DNA of 64,000 nucleotides from Stagnimonas aquatica. Its GTDB lineage: Bacteria; Pseudomonadota; Gammaproteobacteria; Nevskiales; Nevskiaceae. The DNA lies in NCBI RefSeq assembly GCF_003730135.1, contig NZ_RJVO01000001.1, forward strand, positions 434,001-498,000, read 5' to 3'. Below, one piece after another: positions 15,993 through 26,541 of the stretch; the first letter of the stretch is position 1; the number at the start of each line of letters is the position of its first letter. The position numbers were made by a program, and so were the translations under genes. The notes beneath the pieces are model-generated. The model saw only the letters and a program-made list of their open reading frames with translations, was not told where the DNA came from and made no database searches.

Positions 15993-18548
15993 TCAGCGAT
16001 ACCGGTAGATCAGGTTCACGCCGAGACTGCGCGGCTCGCCGAAGACCACCGCGCGGTCGGCCTGCGGCGTGTTGTCGATGGCGATGGCGACGTACTCCTC
16101 GTCGAGCAGGTTGCGGCCGTAGAGCGCGACATCCAGCCGGCCCTTGCCGCCGAGCCGGAAGCTGCTGACGCCGATCTGGCCGGTGAGCAGGCCGTAGGCC
16201 GGCACCTGGGCGCCGTCGCGGTAGTCACGCAGCGAGGCGCTGCCCTGGCGCAGGCCGGTGTAGTTGTAGCCGAGATAGGCGCGCAGATTGCCCCAGCCGC
16301 GCTTCAGGAAGGTCCAGTCCAGCGAGGCGCTGCCGGAGTGGCGCGGCGCGGAGCTGAAGGGATAGCGGTCGGCGACGTTGTTGCCGTCGAGGTCCAGTAC
16401 CTCGAGGGTCTGGGCATCGAGCAGGGCGTAGTTGAGGCCCAGCACCATGCCCGGCGCCAGCAGCGCGGTGAGATCGAGTTCCAGACCGCTGATGCGCGAG
16501 CGGCCGGCATTGAGGGTCTTGGAATCGGACACCGTGCCGGGAATCAGGAAGTTGATCTGCTGGTCGCGGTAGTCGCTGCGGAAGACATCGCCATTGAGCC
16601 GCAGGCGCCGGCCCAGCCACTCGCTCTTGATGCCCAGTTCGGTGGACTGCACGGTCTCCGGCTTGAAGCCCTCGACAAAACCGAAGCCATAGTCGCTACC
16701 GTCCGAGGCAGCACCCGAGGCGCCGGAAATCTGCGGATCGCGCACGTTGAAGCCGCCGCTCTTGTAGGCCCTTGCAGCAGAGAGGTACAGCGTGGCGCTC
16801 TCGCTCAGCTCGTACTGCACATTGAAGGAAGGCGAGTTGTCGCTGTAGCGGCTCGACGCCTGCACGTTGTCGAAGGTATCGGTGCCGGAACTCTCCGGCA
16901 GTTCCACCGCGAAGCCCTGGCCGTTCTGCTCAACCTGGATGTACTGCCGGCTGTGCGAGTCCTTGAGCGCGTAGCGGCGGTCGCGGGAATGACGGAAGCC
17001 GGCGGTGAGGTGCAGGCGGCGCTGGAACCAGTCCGGCGACCAGGTCGCCTGGGTATAGAAGGCCTGCGCCTCGTTGCGGATGCCGAACAAGTAGTCGCGG
17101 AACGACACCAGTTGCGGGTTTACCGCACCGGTCAGACCGCCCAGCACCTGGGCAATGGCCGGCGGCAGCGGCACCTGGCCGGAGGGGTCGATCACCGAAT
17201 GCAGGATGTGATGCAGCGGTCGGCCGTCCTCGCCGCCGTTCTCCTCGAAGGCGTAGACGCCGGCCACCAGATCGAGCTGCTCGTCGAACCACTTGCCGCT
17301 CAGTTGCAGCTCGTGCGACCACTGGTCCTGAAACACGCGCGGAATCTGCAGCGGCGTGGGTCCGCCGTTGGCCATGGTCGCCGCCGGGCCGCTATAGGCC
17401 TGGGTATCGAGCCGGTAGGTCTGCGAACCGAGGCCGCCACCCAAGTCGGAATAGGTGCTGTCGTCGAGCTGGCGATAGGCGCCGAGGTACTTCAGCTCGT
17501 AGCCACCGAAGTCGTAGGCCAGGGTCAGCGCGTGGCCGGAGACCTCGGTGCTGGACTCGGCCAGCGGCGCGCTGGTGGCGAGCGCGTCGAGCCGGCGTTG
17601 CGAGTAGACCGTCTGACTCTGGGCATGCGCCTTGAACAGATCCGCCGAACCGTGCGTGGTCACCGAAGGCAGCACCGCCTGGAACAACTGGTTGTAGTTG
17701 CCGACATCGCTGTAGTCGTAGCTGTAGTTGGCGGTCAGCGCCGTAGCGGGCTGCCAGCGGGCATCGAAGCGCAGACCGAGATCGCGGTGATCGCCGAACT
17801 CGCCGCCCGGCCCGAGGTTTTCGACAAAGCCGTCACGCGTGCTGCGGATCGCCGCCAGCTTCACCGCCAGGTTCTCGCTCAGCGGCACATTCACCGCCGC
17901 CTTGGCGCTCAGGCTGTTGCGGCTGCCGTAGCTCAGGCTTTCGGTGCTGGAAAAACCCTGCGTCGACGGCCGCCGGGTGATGAGATTGACCGCCCCGCCG
18001 GTGGCATTGCGGCCATAGAGCGTGCCCTGCGGGCCGCGCAGCACTTCCACCCGCGCGAGGTCGGCGACATCCAGCGCCAGGCCGGCGGAGCGGGCGATGT
18101 AGATGCCGTCGATGTAGACGCCCACCGCCGCGTCCTGCGTAACCTGCGCGTCGATCAGGCCGACGCCACGGATGAACAGCCGCAACTGCGCGTTGTTGGT
18201 GGGAAAGGGATCGACGGTCATCGCCGGCACCTGGCTGGCGAGATCGCCGACGCCACGGATGTCGAGGGTTTCCAGTTTGCGGCTGTCGAAGGCGAGCAGC
18301 GAGATCGGCGTCTTCTGCAACGAGGCCTCGCGCTTCTGCGCGGTGACCACCACGGTTTCCAGCGCCGTGGTCGGCGCCAACGCGCGCTCGGCGGGCTGTG
18401 CTGGCGCTGGCGCGGCCTCCAGGCTTTGCACCGGGATGCTGTCCGCGCTCGCGGATGGCGGTTCCTGCGCCTGCGCCAGCGGCGCCGACAGCCAACCGAG
18501 CAACAATCCGCTGGCGCGCAGTCCGCGCCTGGTCTTCCGATACCGCAT
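15993..18548 (-). CDS. TonB-dependent outer-membrane receptor
   Basis: An 851-residue receptor with a signal peptide (LLLGWLSAPLAQAQ), an Ala/Pro-rich stretch, a TonB-box region (ETVVVTAQKRE near residues 64-74) and a plug with RVEVLRGPQGTLYGRNATGG near 168-187 (in the usual plug motif). The rest is a 22-strand-type barrel ending in VNLIYRYR. The aromatic-rich closing strands and the GxxTVVVTAQKR type resemble receptors that sphingomonads and Nevskiales use for aromatic, sterol or siderophore ligands. No ligand can be stated. It diverges from an SDR gene, which may share its function. Confidence 0.92.
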   Translation of the reverse strand: MRYRKTRRGLRASGLLLGWLSAPLAQAQEPPSASADSIPVQSLEAAPAPAQPAERALAPTTALETVVVTAQKREASLQKTPISLLAFDSRKLETLDIRGVGDLASQVPAMTVDPFPTNNAQLRLFIRGVGLIDAQVTQDAAVGVYIDGIYIARSAGLALDVADLARVEVLRGPQGTLYGRNATGGAVNLITRRPSTQGFSSTESLSYGSRNSLSAKAAVNVPLSENLAVKLAAIRSTRDGFVENLGPGGEFGDHRDLGLRFDARWQPATALTANYSYDYSDVGNYNQLFQAVLPSVTTHGSADLFKAHAQSQTVYSQRRLDALATSAPLAESSTEVSGHALTLAYDFGGYELKYLGAYRQLDDSTYSDLGGGLGSQTYRLDTQAYSGPAATMANGGPTPLQIPRVFQDQWSHELQLSGKWFDEQLDLVAGVYAFEENGGEDGRPLHHILHSVIDPSGQVPLPPAIAQVLGGLTGAVNPQLVSFRDYLFGIRNEAQAFYTQATWSPDWFQRRLHLTAGFRHSRDRRYALKDSHSRQYIQVEQNGQGFAVELPESSGTDTFDNVQASSRYSDNSPSFNVQYELSESATLYLSAARAYKSGGFNVRDPQISGASGAASDGSDYGFGFVEGFKPETVQSTELGIKSEWLGRRLRLNGDVFRSDYRDQQINFLIPGTVSDSKTLNAGRSRISGLELDLTALLAPGMVLGLNYALLDAQTLEVLDLDGNNVADRYPFSSAPRHSGSASLDWTFLKRGWGNLRAYLGYNYTGLRQGSASLRDYRDGAQVPAYGLLTGQIGVSSFRLGGKGRLDVALYGRNLLDEEYVAIAIDNTPQADRAVVFGEPRSLGVNLIYRYR

Positions 18549-18666
18549 CGTCTCCTCCCGCCGCGCTTTATGGATGCGCTTTGCGTTGGTTTATCGAAGC
18601 ACCGACGAGGCAACCTCATCCAAACCGGGTATTCGGCCGCGCGCGTCGGCGATGGACGCTAGCGGC

Positions 18667-19614
18667 ATGAGCAAGAACGCCTGGACGCCCGCGCAACTTC
18701 CCACCCTCGACGGCCGTCGCGCCCTGGTCACCGGCGCCGCCAGCGGCATCGGCTACGAGACCGCCGCCGCGCTGGCCGCGAGAGGCGCGGAGGTATTGCT
18801 CGCCGACCGCAACGAGCTGGGTGGCGCCGCCGCCGTGCAGCGCATCCGCGCGCAATGGCCGAACGCCCAGGTGCGCTTCCTGCCGCTGGATCTGGGCGAG
18901 CTGGCCGGCATCCGCCGCTTCGCCGAGCAATTGCTCGACGACGGCCGGCCGCTGGACATCCTCGCCAACATCGCCGGCATCCTGCCGCCGGTGCAGCGCG
19001 CCACCACCCGCGACGGCTTCGAGCTGAAGTTCGGCATCAATGTGCTGGGCCATTTCGCGCTCACCGGCTGGCTGCTGCCGGCACTGCTGAAGGCACCGGC
19101 GGCGCGGGTGGTGAATGTCTCCAGCCTGGTGCAACGCACCGGCCGCATCCACTTCGACGACTTGCAGACCGAACGCGGCTACGCCTCGCAGCGGGTCTAC
19201 GGCCAGGCCAAGCTGGCCTGCCTGATGCTGGCCTTGCGACTGCACGAGCTGGCCCGCGCGCAGGGGGTGCCGCTGATGAGCCTGGCCGCGCATCCCGGCA
19301 TCGCCCGCACCGCGCTGGGCAGCGACCGGCGCCAGCAGAGCGGCCATCGCCTGCGCGACCGGATGGAGGAGCGCATCCAGGGCTGGGTGTTCCGCTGGCT
19401 GGGCCAGGATCCGCCCGAGGGCGCGCTGCCGGTGATCTACGCCGCCGCCGATCCGCATGCGCAGTCCGGCGGCTTCTACGGCCCCGACGGCTTCGGCGAG
19501 TTGCGCGGCGCACCCACCGCCGTCACTCCGTCCAGCAACGCCCGCGATCCCGACGCGCAGCAGCGGCTATGGCAGGTCTGCGAACAGCTCACCGGCCTGC
19601 GCTACCGCCTTTAG
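18667..19614 (+). CDS. short-chain dehydrogenase/reductase (retinol dehydrogenase-like)
   Basis: A 315-residue SDR. The start MSKNAWTP at 18667 is chosen because the cofactor motif TGAASGIGYETA follows at about residue 27. Other motifs are NIAGILPP (NNAG equivalent) near 99, catalytic Ser in VNVSSLVQRTG near 148 and YGQAKLACLM (YxxxK) near 178. The length and the C-terminal part resemble retinol dehydrogenase/WW-domain oxidoreductase-like SDRs acting on hydrophobic alcohols or ketones. It is transcribed away from the TonB receptor with 118 bases between starts, so co-regulation is possible. Confidence 0.88.
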   Translation: MSKNAWTPAQLPTLDGRRALVTGAASGIGYETAAALAARGAEVLLADRNELGGAAAVQRIRAQWPNAQVRFLPLDLGELAGIRRFAEQLLDDGRPLDILANIAGILPPVQRATTRDGFELKFGINVLGHFALTGWLLPALLKAPAARVVNVSSLVQRTGRIHFDDLQTERGYASQRVYGQAKLACLMLALRLHELARAQGVPLMSLAAHPGIARTALGSDRRQQSGHRLRDRMEERIQGWVFRWLGQDPPEGALPVIYAAADPHAQSGGFYGPDGFGELRGAPTAVTPSSNARDPDAQQRLWQVCEQLTGLRYRL

Positions 19615-19915
19615 CACCGGCTCTGAGCCACCAGTTGATCCCGAGCCCGGGGTGCCAGGCCGGCATGCCGATGTCAGAAGGACGCGGCCACCGAGCCCGG
19701 GAAACGGCGCCGGATGAAGAGGGCCTGTGAGCCCTGGCAGCTCGAACACGACCTTCCATAGCCGCGAAGAGACGACGCGCAGATCCAGCAAGAGGCGCAT
19801 CGTTTCCACAACACCCGGCGCCTGCGCTCGGCACTCGGTCGGTGGCATCCCGCCGCGTCTGAAGCCCGGCGCTCATCACCAGTGGCTGTCCTGTTTCGCG
19901 GGAGAACTGCCGCCG
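19615..19915. other. intergenic region, about 300 bases, no gene recognised
   Basis: This gap lies between the stop of the SDR gene and the stop of glnE, which converge on it. Short frames exist on both strands, but none has a plausible start, codon pattern or recognisable protein. I see no hairpin with a T run. It may be decayed sequence. Confidence 0.5.
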
Positions 19916-22627
19916 CTAGCCGGACTCGCCGAACACCCGCTGCCAGCACTCCCGCACCCGCGTCCGTTCGCTGGTGAAGTCGGCCTCGCCGGCGTCGGCC
20001 GATTCGCCGCGCAGCAGGCGCGCGTGCAGCCAGGCGCGGTAGGCGCGCTGGGCGGCCAACAGAGCATCGGCCTCCTCACGCGCCACCAGCTCGGCGGCGA
20101 CCAGGGCGTCGAGCTGGCGCCAGACATCCGGGTATTCGATCACCGCCGGGTGCGCGGCCGCCGCGCCCAGCACCCAGCACTGGACGATGAACTCGACGTC
20201 GATCAGCCCGCCCCGGCCCTGCTTCACGTCCCAGCGGCCGGGCTTGGGCTTGTCGAGATGGGCGCGCATCTTGGCGCGCATGCCGGCAATCTCCTCGCGC
20301 AGCTGGGCGCCGTCGCGCGGCCGCAGCAGGGTGTCGCGGCGTACCCGCTCGAAGGCCTCGCCCAGTGCCGGCGTGCCGGCGATGTGGCGGGCGCGGCTCA
20401 GGGCCTGGTGCTCCCAGGTCCAGGCCTTGTGGGCCTGGTAGTCGGCATAGGCGGCGAGCGTCACCACCGGCAGACCGGAGCCGCCGTTGGGGCGCAGCTG
20501 CATGTCGACCTCGTAGGCGCGGCCGAGATGGGTCTGGGTGGTGAGCCGGTGCACCACCCGCTGCGCCAGCCGCCCCATCCAGGTCGATTGCGGCAGCGGC
20601 CTGGCGCCGCCGACGGTGTCGGCGTCGGGCGGCTCGGCGTCGTGCACGAACACCAGGTCGAGGTCGGAGCCGTAGCTCATCTCCAGCGCGCCGAGCTTGC
20701 CGTAGCCGATCACCGAGAAGCCGGCCGGGCTGCCGTCGGCGCGGCGCGGGTCGCCGTGGCTGGCGCGCATCTCGCGCTCGGCATCGGCGACCGCCGCCTC
20801 CACCACCGCCTCGGCGAGCCAGGTCAGGCGGTCGCTGACCTTCACCAGCGGCAGCGCCTGCACCACCTCGGCGGCGGCGATCCGCAGCGTGGTCTCCTGC
20901 ACGTAGCGACGCAGCAGGTCCATCGCCGCCTCGATGTCGCCCAGCGGCAACGCCGCCATGCGCGGCAGCAGGCCCTCGCGCAACTGCGCGCGGTCGGGCG
21001 GCGCGTACAGGCTGCGGCTGTCCAGCAACTGGTCGAGCAGCACCGGATGCCGCGCCAGGGTGGCGGCGATCCAGGGGCTGGCGGCGCAGAGGCGCAGCAG
21101 ATTCACGCGGGCGCCCGGCGATTCCCGCAGTAGGGTCAGATAGGTGCTGCGGCCGAGCACGGCGGTGACCACCTCCAGCGCCCTCTGCAAGGCCAGCGAG
21201 GGCGACTGCTCGGCGCCGGCGGCGGTGATCGCGTCTTCGGCCAGCAGCGGCAGCAGCTGCGCCAGCTTCTGCTGGGTGGCTTCCGACACCGAGCGCAGCC
21301 GCGGATGTTCGCGCAGGGCGCGCACGCTGTTCAGCAGGGCGGCGTCGGGCGCGCGGAAGCCGGCGGCGGCCAAGGCCGCCAGCGCCGCCTCGTCGGCATC
21401 ACGCCAGAGCGTGGCGGCGGCCTGGGCGGCGGGCTTCTGCGACACCGCCTCGGGTTCGGCGAACAGTTCGGCGAACAGCTGGCTGACGCCGGCGCGGGCG
21501 GCACGCAGCGCCGCGTCCAGCGTCGGCCAGTCCGGATAGCCGAGCGCCTCGGCCAGCCAGGCGCGCTGCTCGGCGGACTCCGGCAGGGCGTGGGTCTGGT
21601 CGTCGTTGCGCGCCTGCACGGCGTTCTCGGCGCGGCGCAGCAGCTGGTAGGCGGCGTCGAGCTGGGCGGCGGTGGCGGCGGGCAGGTGCCCCAGCTCCGC
21701 CAGCCGGCGCAGCATCGGCCGCCATTCGCGGCCGCGCAGGCGGGCGTCCTGGCCGCCGCGCACCAGCTGGAAGCTCTGGACGATGAACTCGCACTCGCGG
21801 ATACCGCCGTCGCCGACTTTCAGATCGTCGGCGGCCAGACCGCGCGCGGCGGCGTCGGCGGCGATCTTGCGCTTGAGTTCGCGCAGGCCGGCCAGGGCGT
21901 CGAAGTCCAGATAGCGGCGGTAGATGAACGGCGTCAGTCGCGCCAGCAGGGCCTCGCCGGCGGCGAGATCGCCGGCCACCGGCCGCGCCTTGATCAGGGC
22001 GTAGCGTTCCCAGTCGCGGCCGTGGTTCTGGTAGTAGTCCTCCATCGCCGACACCGGGATTGCCACCGGCGCTGCGCTGCCGAACGGCCGCAGCATCAGA
22101 TCGACGCGGAACACGAAGCCGTCGGCGGTGCGCTCGGACAGCAGGCGCACCAGCTCCTGCACCAGCTTGACGAAGTATTCGCCGTTGCTGAGCCGCTTGG
22201 GGCCGTCGGTTTCACCGGCTTCGGTGTAGGCGACGATGAGGTCGATGTCGCTGGAAAAATTCAGCTCCCGGCCGCCGAGCTTGCCCATGCCCAGGACGAT
22301 GGCCTGCACCGGCTGGCCCTGCTCGTCGCGCGGGGTTCCGAAGCGCGGCGCCAGGCTGGCGCCAGCGGCTTGCAGCGCCAGCGCGCAGGCGGCGTCGGCA
22401 AAGTCCGAGAGATCGCCGAGGGTTTCGTCCAGCGTTGCCAGGCCGAAACGATCGCGCAGGGCGATGCGCGCCCACTCGCGGTTGCGCACGCGGCGCAGTT
22501 CGGCGCCGAGGTCGGCGGCGGCGGGATCGGGCCGCTGCGGCGGCAGCCGCGCCAGCTCGGCAGGCTCGCCACCCTCGTGGCGCAGCACCCGGCTCAGATA
22601 GGGGCCGTAGTCAGGGGATTCGCTCAT
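19916..22627 (-). CDS. glnE: bifunctional glutamine synthetase adenylyltransferase/adenylyl-removing enzyme
   Basis: GlnE adds and removes AMP on glutamine synthetase in response to PII, tuning nitrogen assimilation. The 903-residue protein has two nucleotidyltransferase domains: the N-terminal deadenylylation domain with GMGKLGGRELNFSSDIDL near residues 112-129 and the C-terminal adenylylation domain with GYGKLGALEMSYGSDLDL near 640-657. GRGGLIDVEF follows near the end. The start MSESPDYGPY at 22627 was chosen over a reading that runs 55 codons upstream through the groEL terminator. It is a single-gene unit behind that terminator. Confidence 0.96.
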   Translation of the reverse strand: MSESPDYGPYLSRVLRHEGGEPAELARLPPQRPDPAAADLGAELRRVRNREWARIALRDRFGLATLDETLGDLSDFADAACALALQAAGASLAPRFGTPRDEQGQPVQAIVLGMGKLGGRELNFSSDIDLIVAYTEAGETDGPKRLSNGEYFVKLVQELVRLLSERTADGFVFRVDLMLRPFGSAAPVAIPVSAMEDYYQNHGRDWERYALIKARPVAGDLAAGEALLARLTPFIYRRYLDFDALAGLRELKRKIAADAAARGLAADDLKVGDGGIRECEFIVQSFQLVRGGQDARLRGREWRPMLRRLAELGHLPAATAAQLDAAYQLLRRAENAVQARNDDQTHALPESAEQRAWLAEALGYPDWPTLDAALRAARAGVSQLFAELFAEPEAVSQKPAAQAAATLWRDADEAALAALAAAGFRAPDAALLNSVRALREHPRLRSVSEATQQKLAQLLPLLAEDAITAAGAEQSPSLALQRALEVVTAVLGRSTYLTLLRESPGARVNLLRLCAASPWIAATLARHPVLLDQLLDSRSLYAPPDRAQLREGLLPRMAALPLGDIEAAMDLLRRYVQETTLRIAAAEVVQALPLVKVSDRLTWLAEAVVEAAVADAEREMRASHGDPRRADGSPAGFSVIGYGKLGALEMSYGSDLDLVFVHDAEPPDADTVGGARPLPQSTWMGRLAQRVVHRLTTQTHLGRAYEVDMQLRPNGGSGLPVVTLAAYADYQAHKAWTWEHQALSRARHIAGTPALGEAFERVRRDTLLRPRDGAQLREEIAGMRAKMRAHLDKPKPGRWDVKQGRGGLIDVEFIVQCWVLGAAAAHPAVIEYPDVWRQLDALVAAELVAREEADALLAAQRAYRAWLHARLLRGESADAGEADFTSERTRVRECWQRVFGESG

Positions 22628-22649
22628 GCCGACATTATGCGGCGGCCAC

Positions 22650-22685
22650 GAAAAACCCCCGGAACGGTCACCCGTGCCGGGGGTT
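22650..22685 (-). terminator. Rho-independent terminator of groES-groEL
   Basis: On the minus strand, AACCCCCGG and CCGGGGGTT arms with a 14-base loop are followed by TTTTT. It lies between the groEL stop at 22755 and the glnE start at 22627, separating chaperonin transcripts from glnE. Confidence 0.85.
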
Positions 22686-22754
22686 CTGATACTGCGCGGA
22701 CTGTTCCGTCTGGCGGATCGGGCCGGAGCTCGCCCCGACCCGATCCGCAGGGGA

Positions 22755-24428
<1,674 letters not shown>

Positions 24429-24719
24429 TTACTTGCTGAAGACGGCGACGATGTCGTCTTCGCGCATGACCAGGTAGTCCTGGCCTTCGACCTTCACTTC
24501 CGAGCCGGAGTACTTGCCGAACAGGACGGTGTCGCCGACCTTCACGTCGAGGGCGATGTTCTTGCCGTTGTCGTCCTTCTTGCCCGGGCCGACGGCGATG
24601 ACTTCGCCGCGCACCGGCTTCTCGGCAGCCTGGTCGGGGATGATGATGCCGCCGGCCGACTTCTTCTCTTCTTCCAGACGCTTGACGATCACGCGATCGT
24701 GCAGGGGACGCAGATTCAT
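24429..24719 (-). CDS. groS: 10 kDa co-chaperonin GroES
   Basis: GroES caps the GroEL ring. The 96-residue protein begins [18 protein letters not shown], has the mobile loop [11 protein letters not shown] near residues 19-29, and ends [18 protein letters not shown]. It is the first gene of the operon; its ATG is about 85 bases downstream of the CIRCE element. Confidence 0.98.
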   Translation of the reverse strand: MNLRPLHDRVIVKRLEEEKKSAGGIIIPDQAAEKPVRGEVIAVGPGKKDDNGKNIALDVKVGDTVLFGKYSGSEVKVEGQDYLVMREDDIVAVFSK

Positions 24720-24805
24720 AGGTACTCCTGTAGGTTTTTCAGTAACTTGGGTTGAACCCGCGAGCGTGCATCGCTGTTGTATGGCCGACTTTGGCCAAGC
24801 CGCTG

Positions 24806-24832
24806 TTAGCACTCTCCCGCGAAGGCTGCTAA
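24806..24832 (-). promoter_or_regulatory. CIRCE element (HrcA operator) of groES-groEL
   Basis: The plus strand reads TTAGCACTC, nine bases, GGCTGCTAA. The CIRCE consensus is TTAGCACTC-N9-GAGTGCTAA, so the left arm is perfect and the right arm differs at two bases. It lies at the start of transcription predicted from the promoter at 24832-24860, the usual place for repression by HrcA. The repressor gene is not in the window. Confidence 0.88.
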
Positions 24833-24860
24833 TTGTTGAGGGCAGCCGGTCAGCGATCAA
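24832..24860 (-). promoter_or_regulatory. sigma-70-like promoter of groES-groEL
   Basis: On the minus strand TTGATC and AACAAT are separated by exactly 17 bases, each matching four of six consensus positions, and the -10 box touches the CIRCE element. The same stretch contains CTTGATC followed 12 bases later by CCCTCAA, which could alternatively be a weak heat-shock (sigma-32) promoter. Which factor is used cannot be settled from sequence. Confidence 0.5.
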
Positions 24861-25005
24861 GGGGGCCGGGCCAATAATTTTCGCGGGAGGCCGGACCGCC
24901 AACGTCCCGCGCACCTGCGGCCAAGTCTTAAGGCCCGGGGGCGCCGCTAAAATGCCGCACCGCAATAAAACCCACCTCGCTCACCCGCCTGGAGATTCCC
25001 GAAAA

Positions 25006-26292
25006 ATGAAACCCTACGGCCGTAAAGTCGCCATCGTCGGCGGCAGCCGCATCCCCTTCGCCCGCAGCAACGGGCCCTACTCGCACAAGTCCAACCAGGA
25101 AATGCTCACCGCCGCCTTCAAGGGCGTGGTCGACAAGTTCCAGCTGCACGGCGAGCAGATCGGCGAAGTGGCCGCCGGCGCGGTGCTGAAGCACTCGCGC
25201 GACTTCAACCTCTGCCGCGAGTCGGTGCTGTCCTCGGGCCTGTCGGCCCACACCCCGGCCTATGACGTGCAGATGGCCTGCGGCACCGGCCTGCAGGCGG
25301 CGATCAACATCGCCAACAAGATCGCGCTCGGCCAGATCGAGTCCGGCATCGCCGGCGGCACCGACACCACCTCGGACGCTCCGATCGCCGTCAACGACAA
25401 GCTGCGCAAGATCCTGCTCGACGCCAACCGCGCCAAGACCACCGGCCAGAAGCTGGCGGCGCTGGCCAAGTTCCGCCCGGCGATGCTGGCGCCGGCCACG
25501 CCCACCAATGGCGAGCCGCGCACCCGCATGAGCATGGGCCAGCACTGCGAACTGATGGCGAAGGAATGGAAGATCGCCCGCGCCGACCAGGACCAGCTCG
25601 CCTACGAGAGCCACAAGAAGGCCGCCGCCGCCTATGACGCCGGCTTCTTCGACGACCTGATCGTGCCCTTCGGCGGCCTCAAGCGCGACAACAACATGCG
25701 CGCCGACACCACGCTGGAAAAGCTCGCCAGCCTCGGCCCGGCCTACGACAAGAAGAGCGGCCAGGGCACCCTCACCGCCGGCAACTCGACGCCGCTGACC
25801 GACGGCGCCTCCGCCGTGCTGCTGGCCAGCGAGGACTGGTGCAAGGCGCGCGGCGTCAAGCCGCTGGCTTATCTCACCCACGCCCAGACCTCGGCGGTCG
25901 ACTTCGCCGGCCCGGGCAAGGAAGGCTTGCTGATCGCCCCCGCCTACGCCGTGCCGCAGATGCTGGCGCGCGCCGGCATCAAGCTGCAGGACTTCGACTT
26001 CTACGAGATCCACGAAGCCTTCGCCGCCCAGGTGCTGTGCACCCTCAAGGCCTGGGAGAGCGAGGACTACTGCAAGAACGTGCTCGGCCTGCCGGGCGCG
26101 CTGGGCTCCATCGACCGCAGCAAGCTCAACGTCAAGGGCGGCTCGCTGGCGGCCGGCCATCCGTTCGCCGCCACTGGCGGTCGCATCATCGCCTCGCTGG
26201 CGAAGATCATCGACGAGAACAAGGGCGGTCGCGGCCTGATCTCGATCTGCGCCGCCGGCGGCCTGGGCGTCACCGCCATCGTCGAGCGCTAA
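25006..26292 (+). CDS. acetyl-CoA C-acyltransferase (FadI-like thiolase)
   Basis: A 428-residue thiolase, which cleaves 3-ketoacyl-CoA in beta-oxidation or condenses acetyl-CoA. The acylated Cys is in QMACGTGLQ near residue 92, the HEAFAAQ histidine near 336, GHPFAATG near 385, and the second Cys in SICAAGGLG near 415. The N-terminal KVAIVGGSRIPFARSNGPY and long loop resemble the FadI/trifunctional-beta type rather than PhaA. The start at 25006 has GGAG upstream; the frame runs open through the groES promoter but no better start is there. It stands alone with its own terminator and no fadJ partner nearby. Confidence 0.93.
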   Translation: MKPYGRKVAIVGGSRIPFARSNGPYSHKSNQEMLTAAFKGVVDKFQLHGEQIGEVAAGAVLKHSRDFNLCRESVLSSGLSAHTPAYDVQMACGTGLQAAINIANKIALGQIESGIAGGTDTTSDAPIAVNDKLRKILLDANRAKTTGQKLAALAKFRPAMLAPATPTNGEPRTRMSMGQHCELMAKEWKIARADQDQLAYESHKKAAAAYDAGFFDDLIVPFGGLKRDNNMRADTTLEKLASLGPAYDKKSGQGTLTAGNSTPLTDGASAVLLASEDWCKARGVKPLAYLTHAQTSAVDFAGPGKEGLLIAPAYAVPQMLARAGIKLQDFDFYEIHEAFAAQVLCTLKAWESEDYCKNVLGLPGALGSIDRSKLNVKGGSLAAGHPFAATGGRIIASLAKIIDENKGGRGLISICAAGGLGVTAIVER

Positions 26293-26311
26293 ACCGCAGT
26301 ACGAGGACAGC

Positions 26312-26348
26312 AACCCGCTCCGGCATCGGCCGGAGCGGGTTTTCTTTT
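26312..26348 (+). terminator. Rho-independent terminator of the thiolase gene
   Basis: AACCCGCTCCGG and CCGGAGCGGGTT arms with a CATCGG loop are followed by TTCTTTT, 20 bases after the thiolase stop. The remaining 190 bases to the permease start hold no gene. Confidence 0.9.
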
Positions 26349-26541
26349 GCGCGCGAATCTTTGAAGGGCTCGCTCCCGGGTTTTTTCCAAGAGCGCTGGC
26401 AGGAGCCTCGCCCGGCAGTCCGCCCATCGAGGCCCGGCGGCACAGCGTAGTGCCGGTAAAAATTGCCCGAGGGCCCCACGCTGCAGTCATCCGGCATACT
26501 TCTGGCATTCTGCGGCCAAACCTTCAGGGAGTTCCCGCTAC

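Noticed and set aside
19615-19915. Small minus-strand frames of about 93 to 96 codons in the gap between the SDR gene and glnE
   Set aside because: No SD, Arg/Ser/Pro-rich translations, and the frames run into the neighbouring genes on the opposite strand. They look like by-products of base composition.
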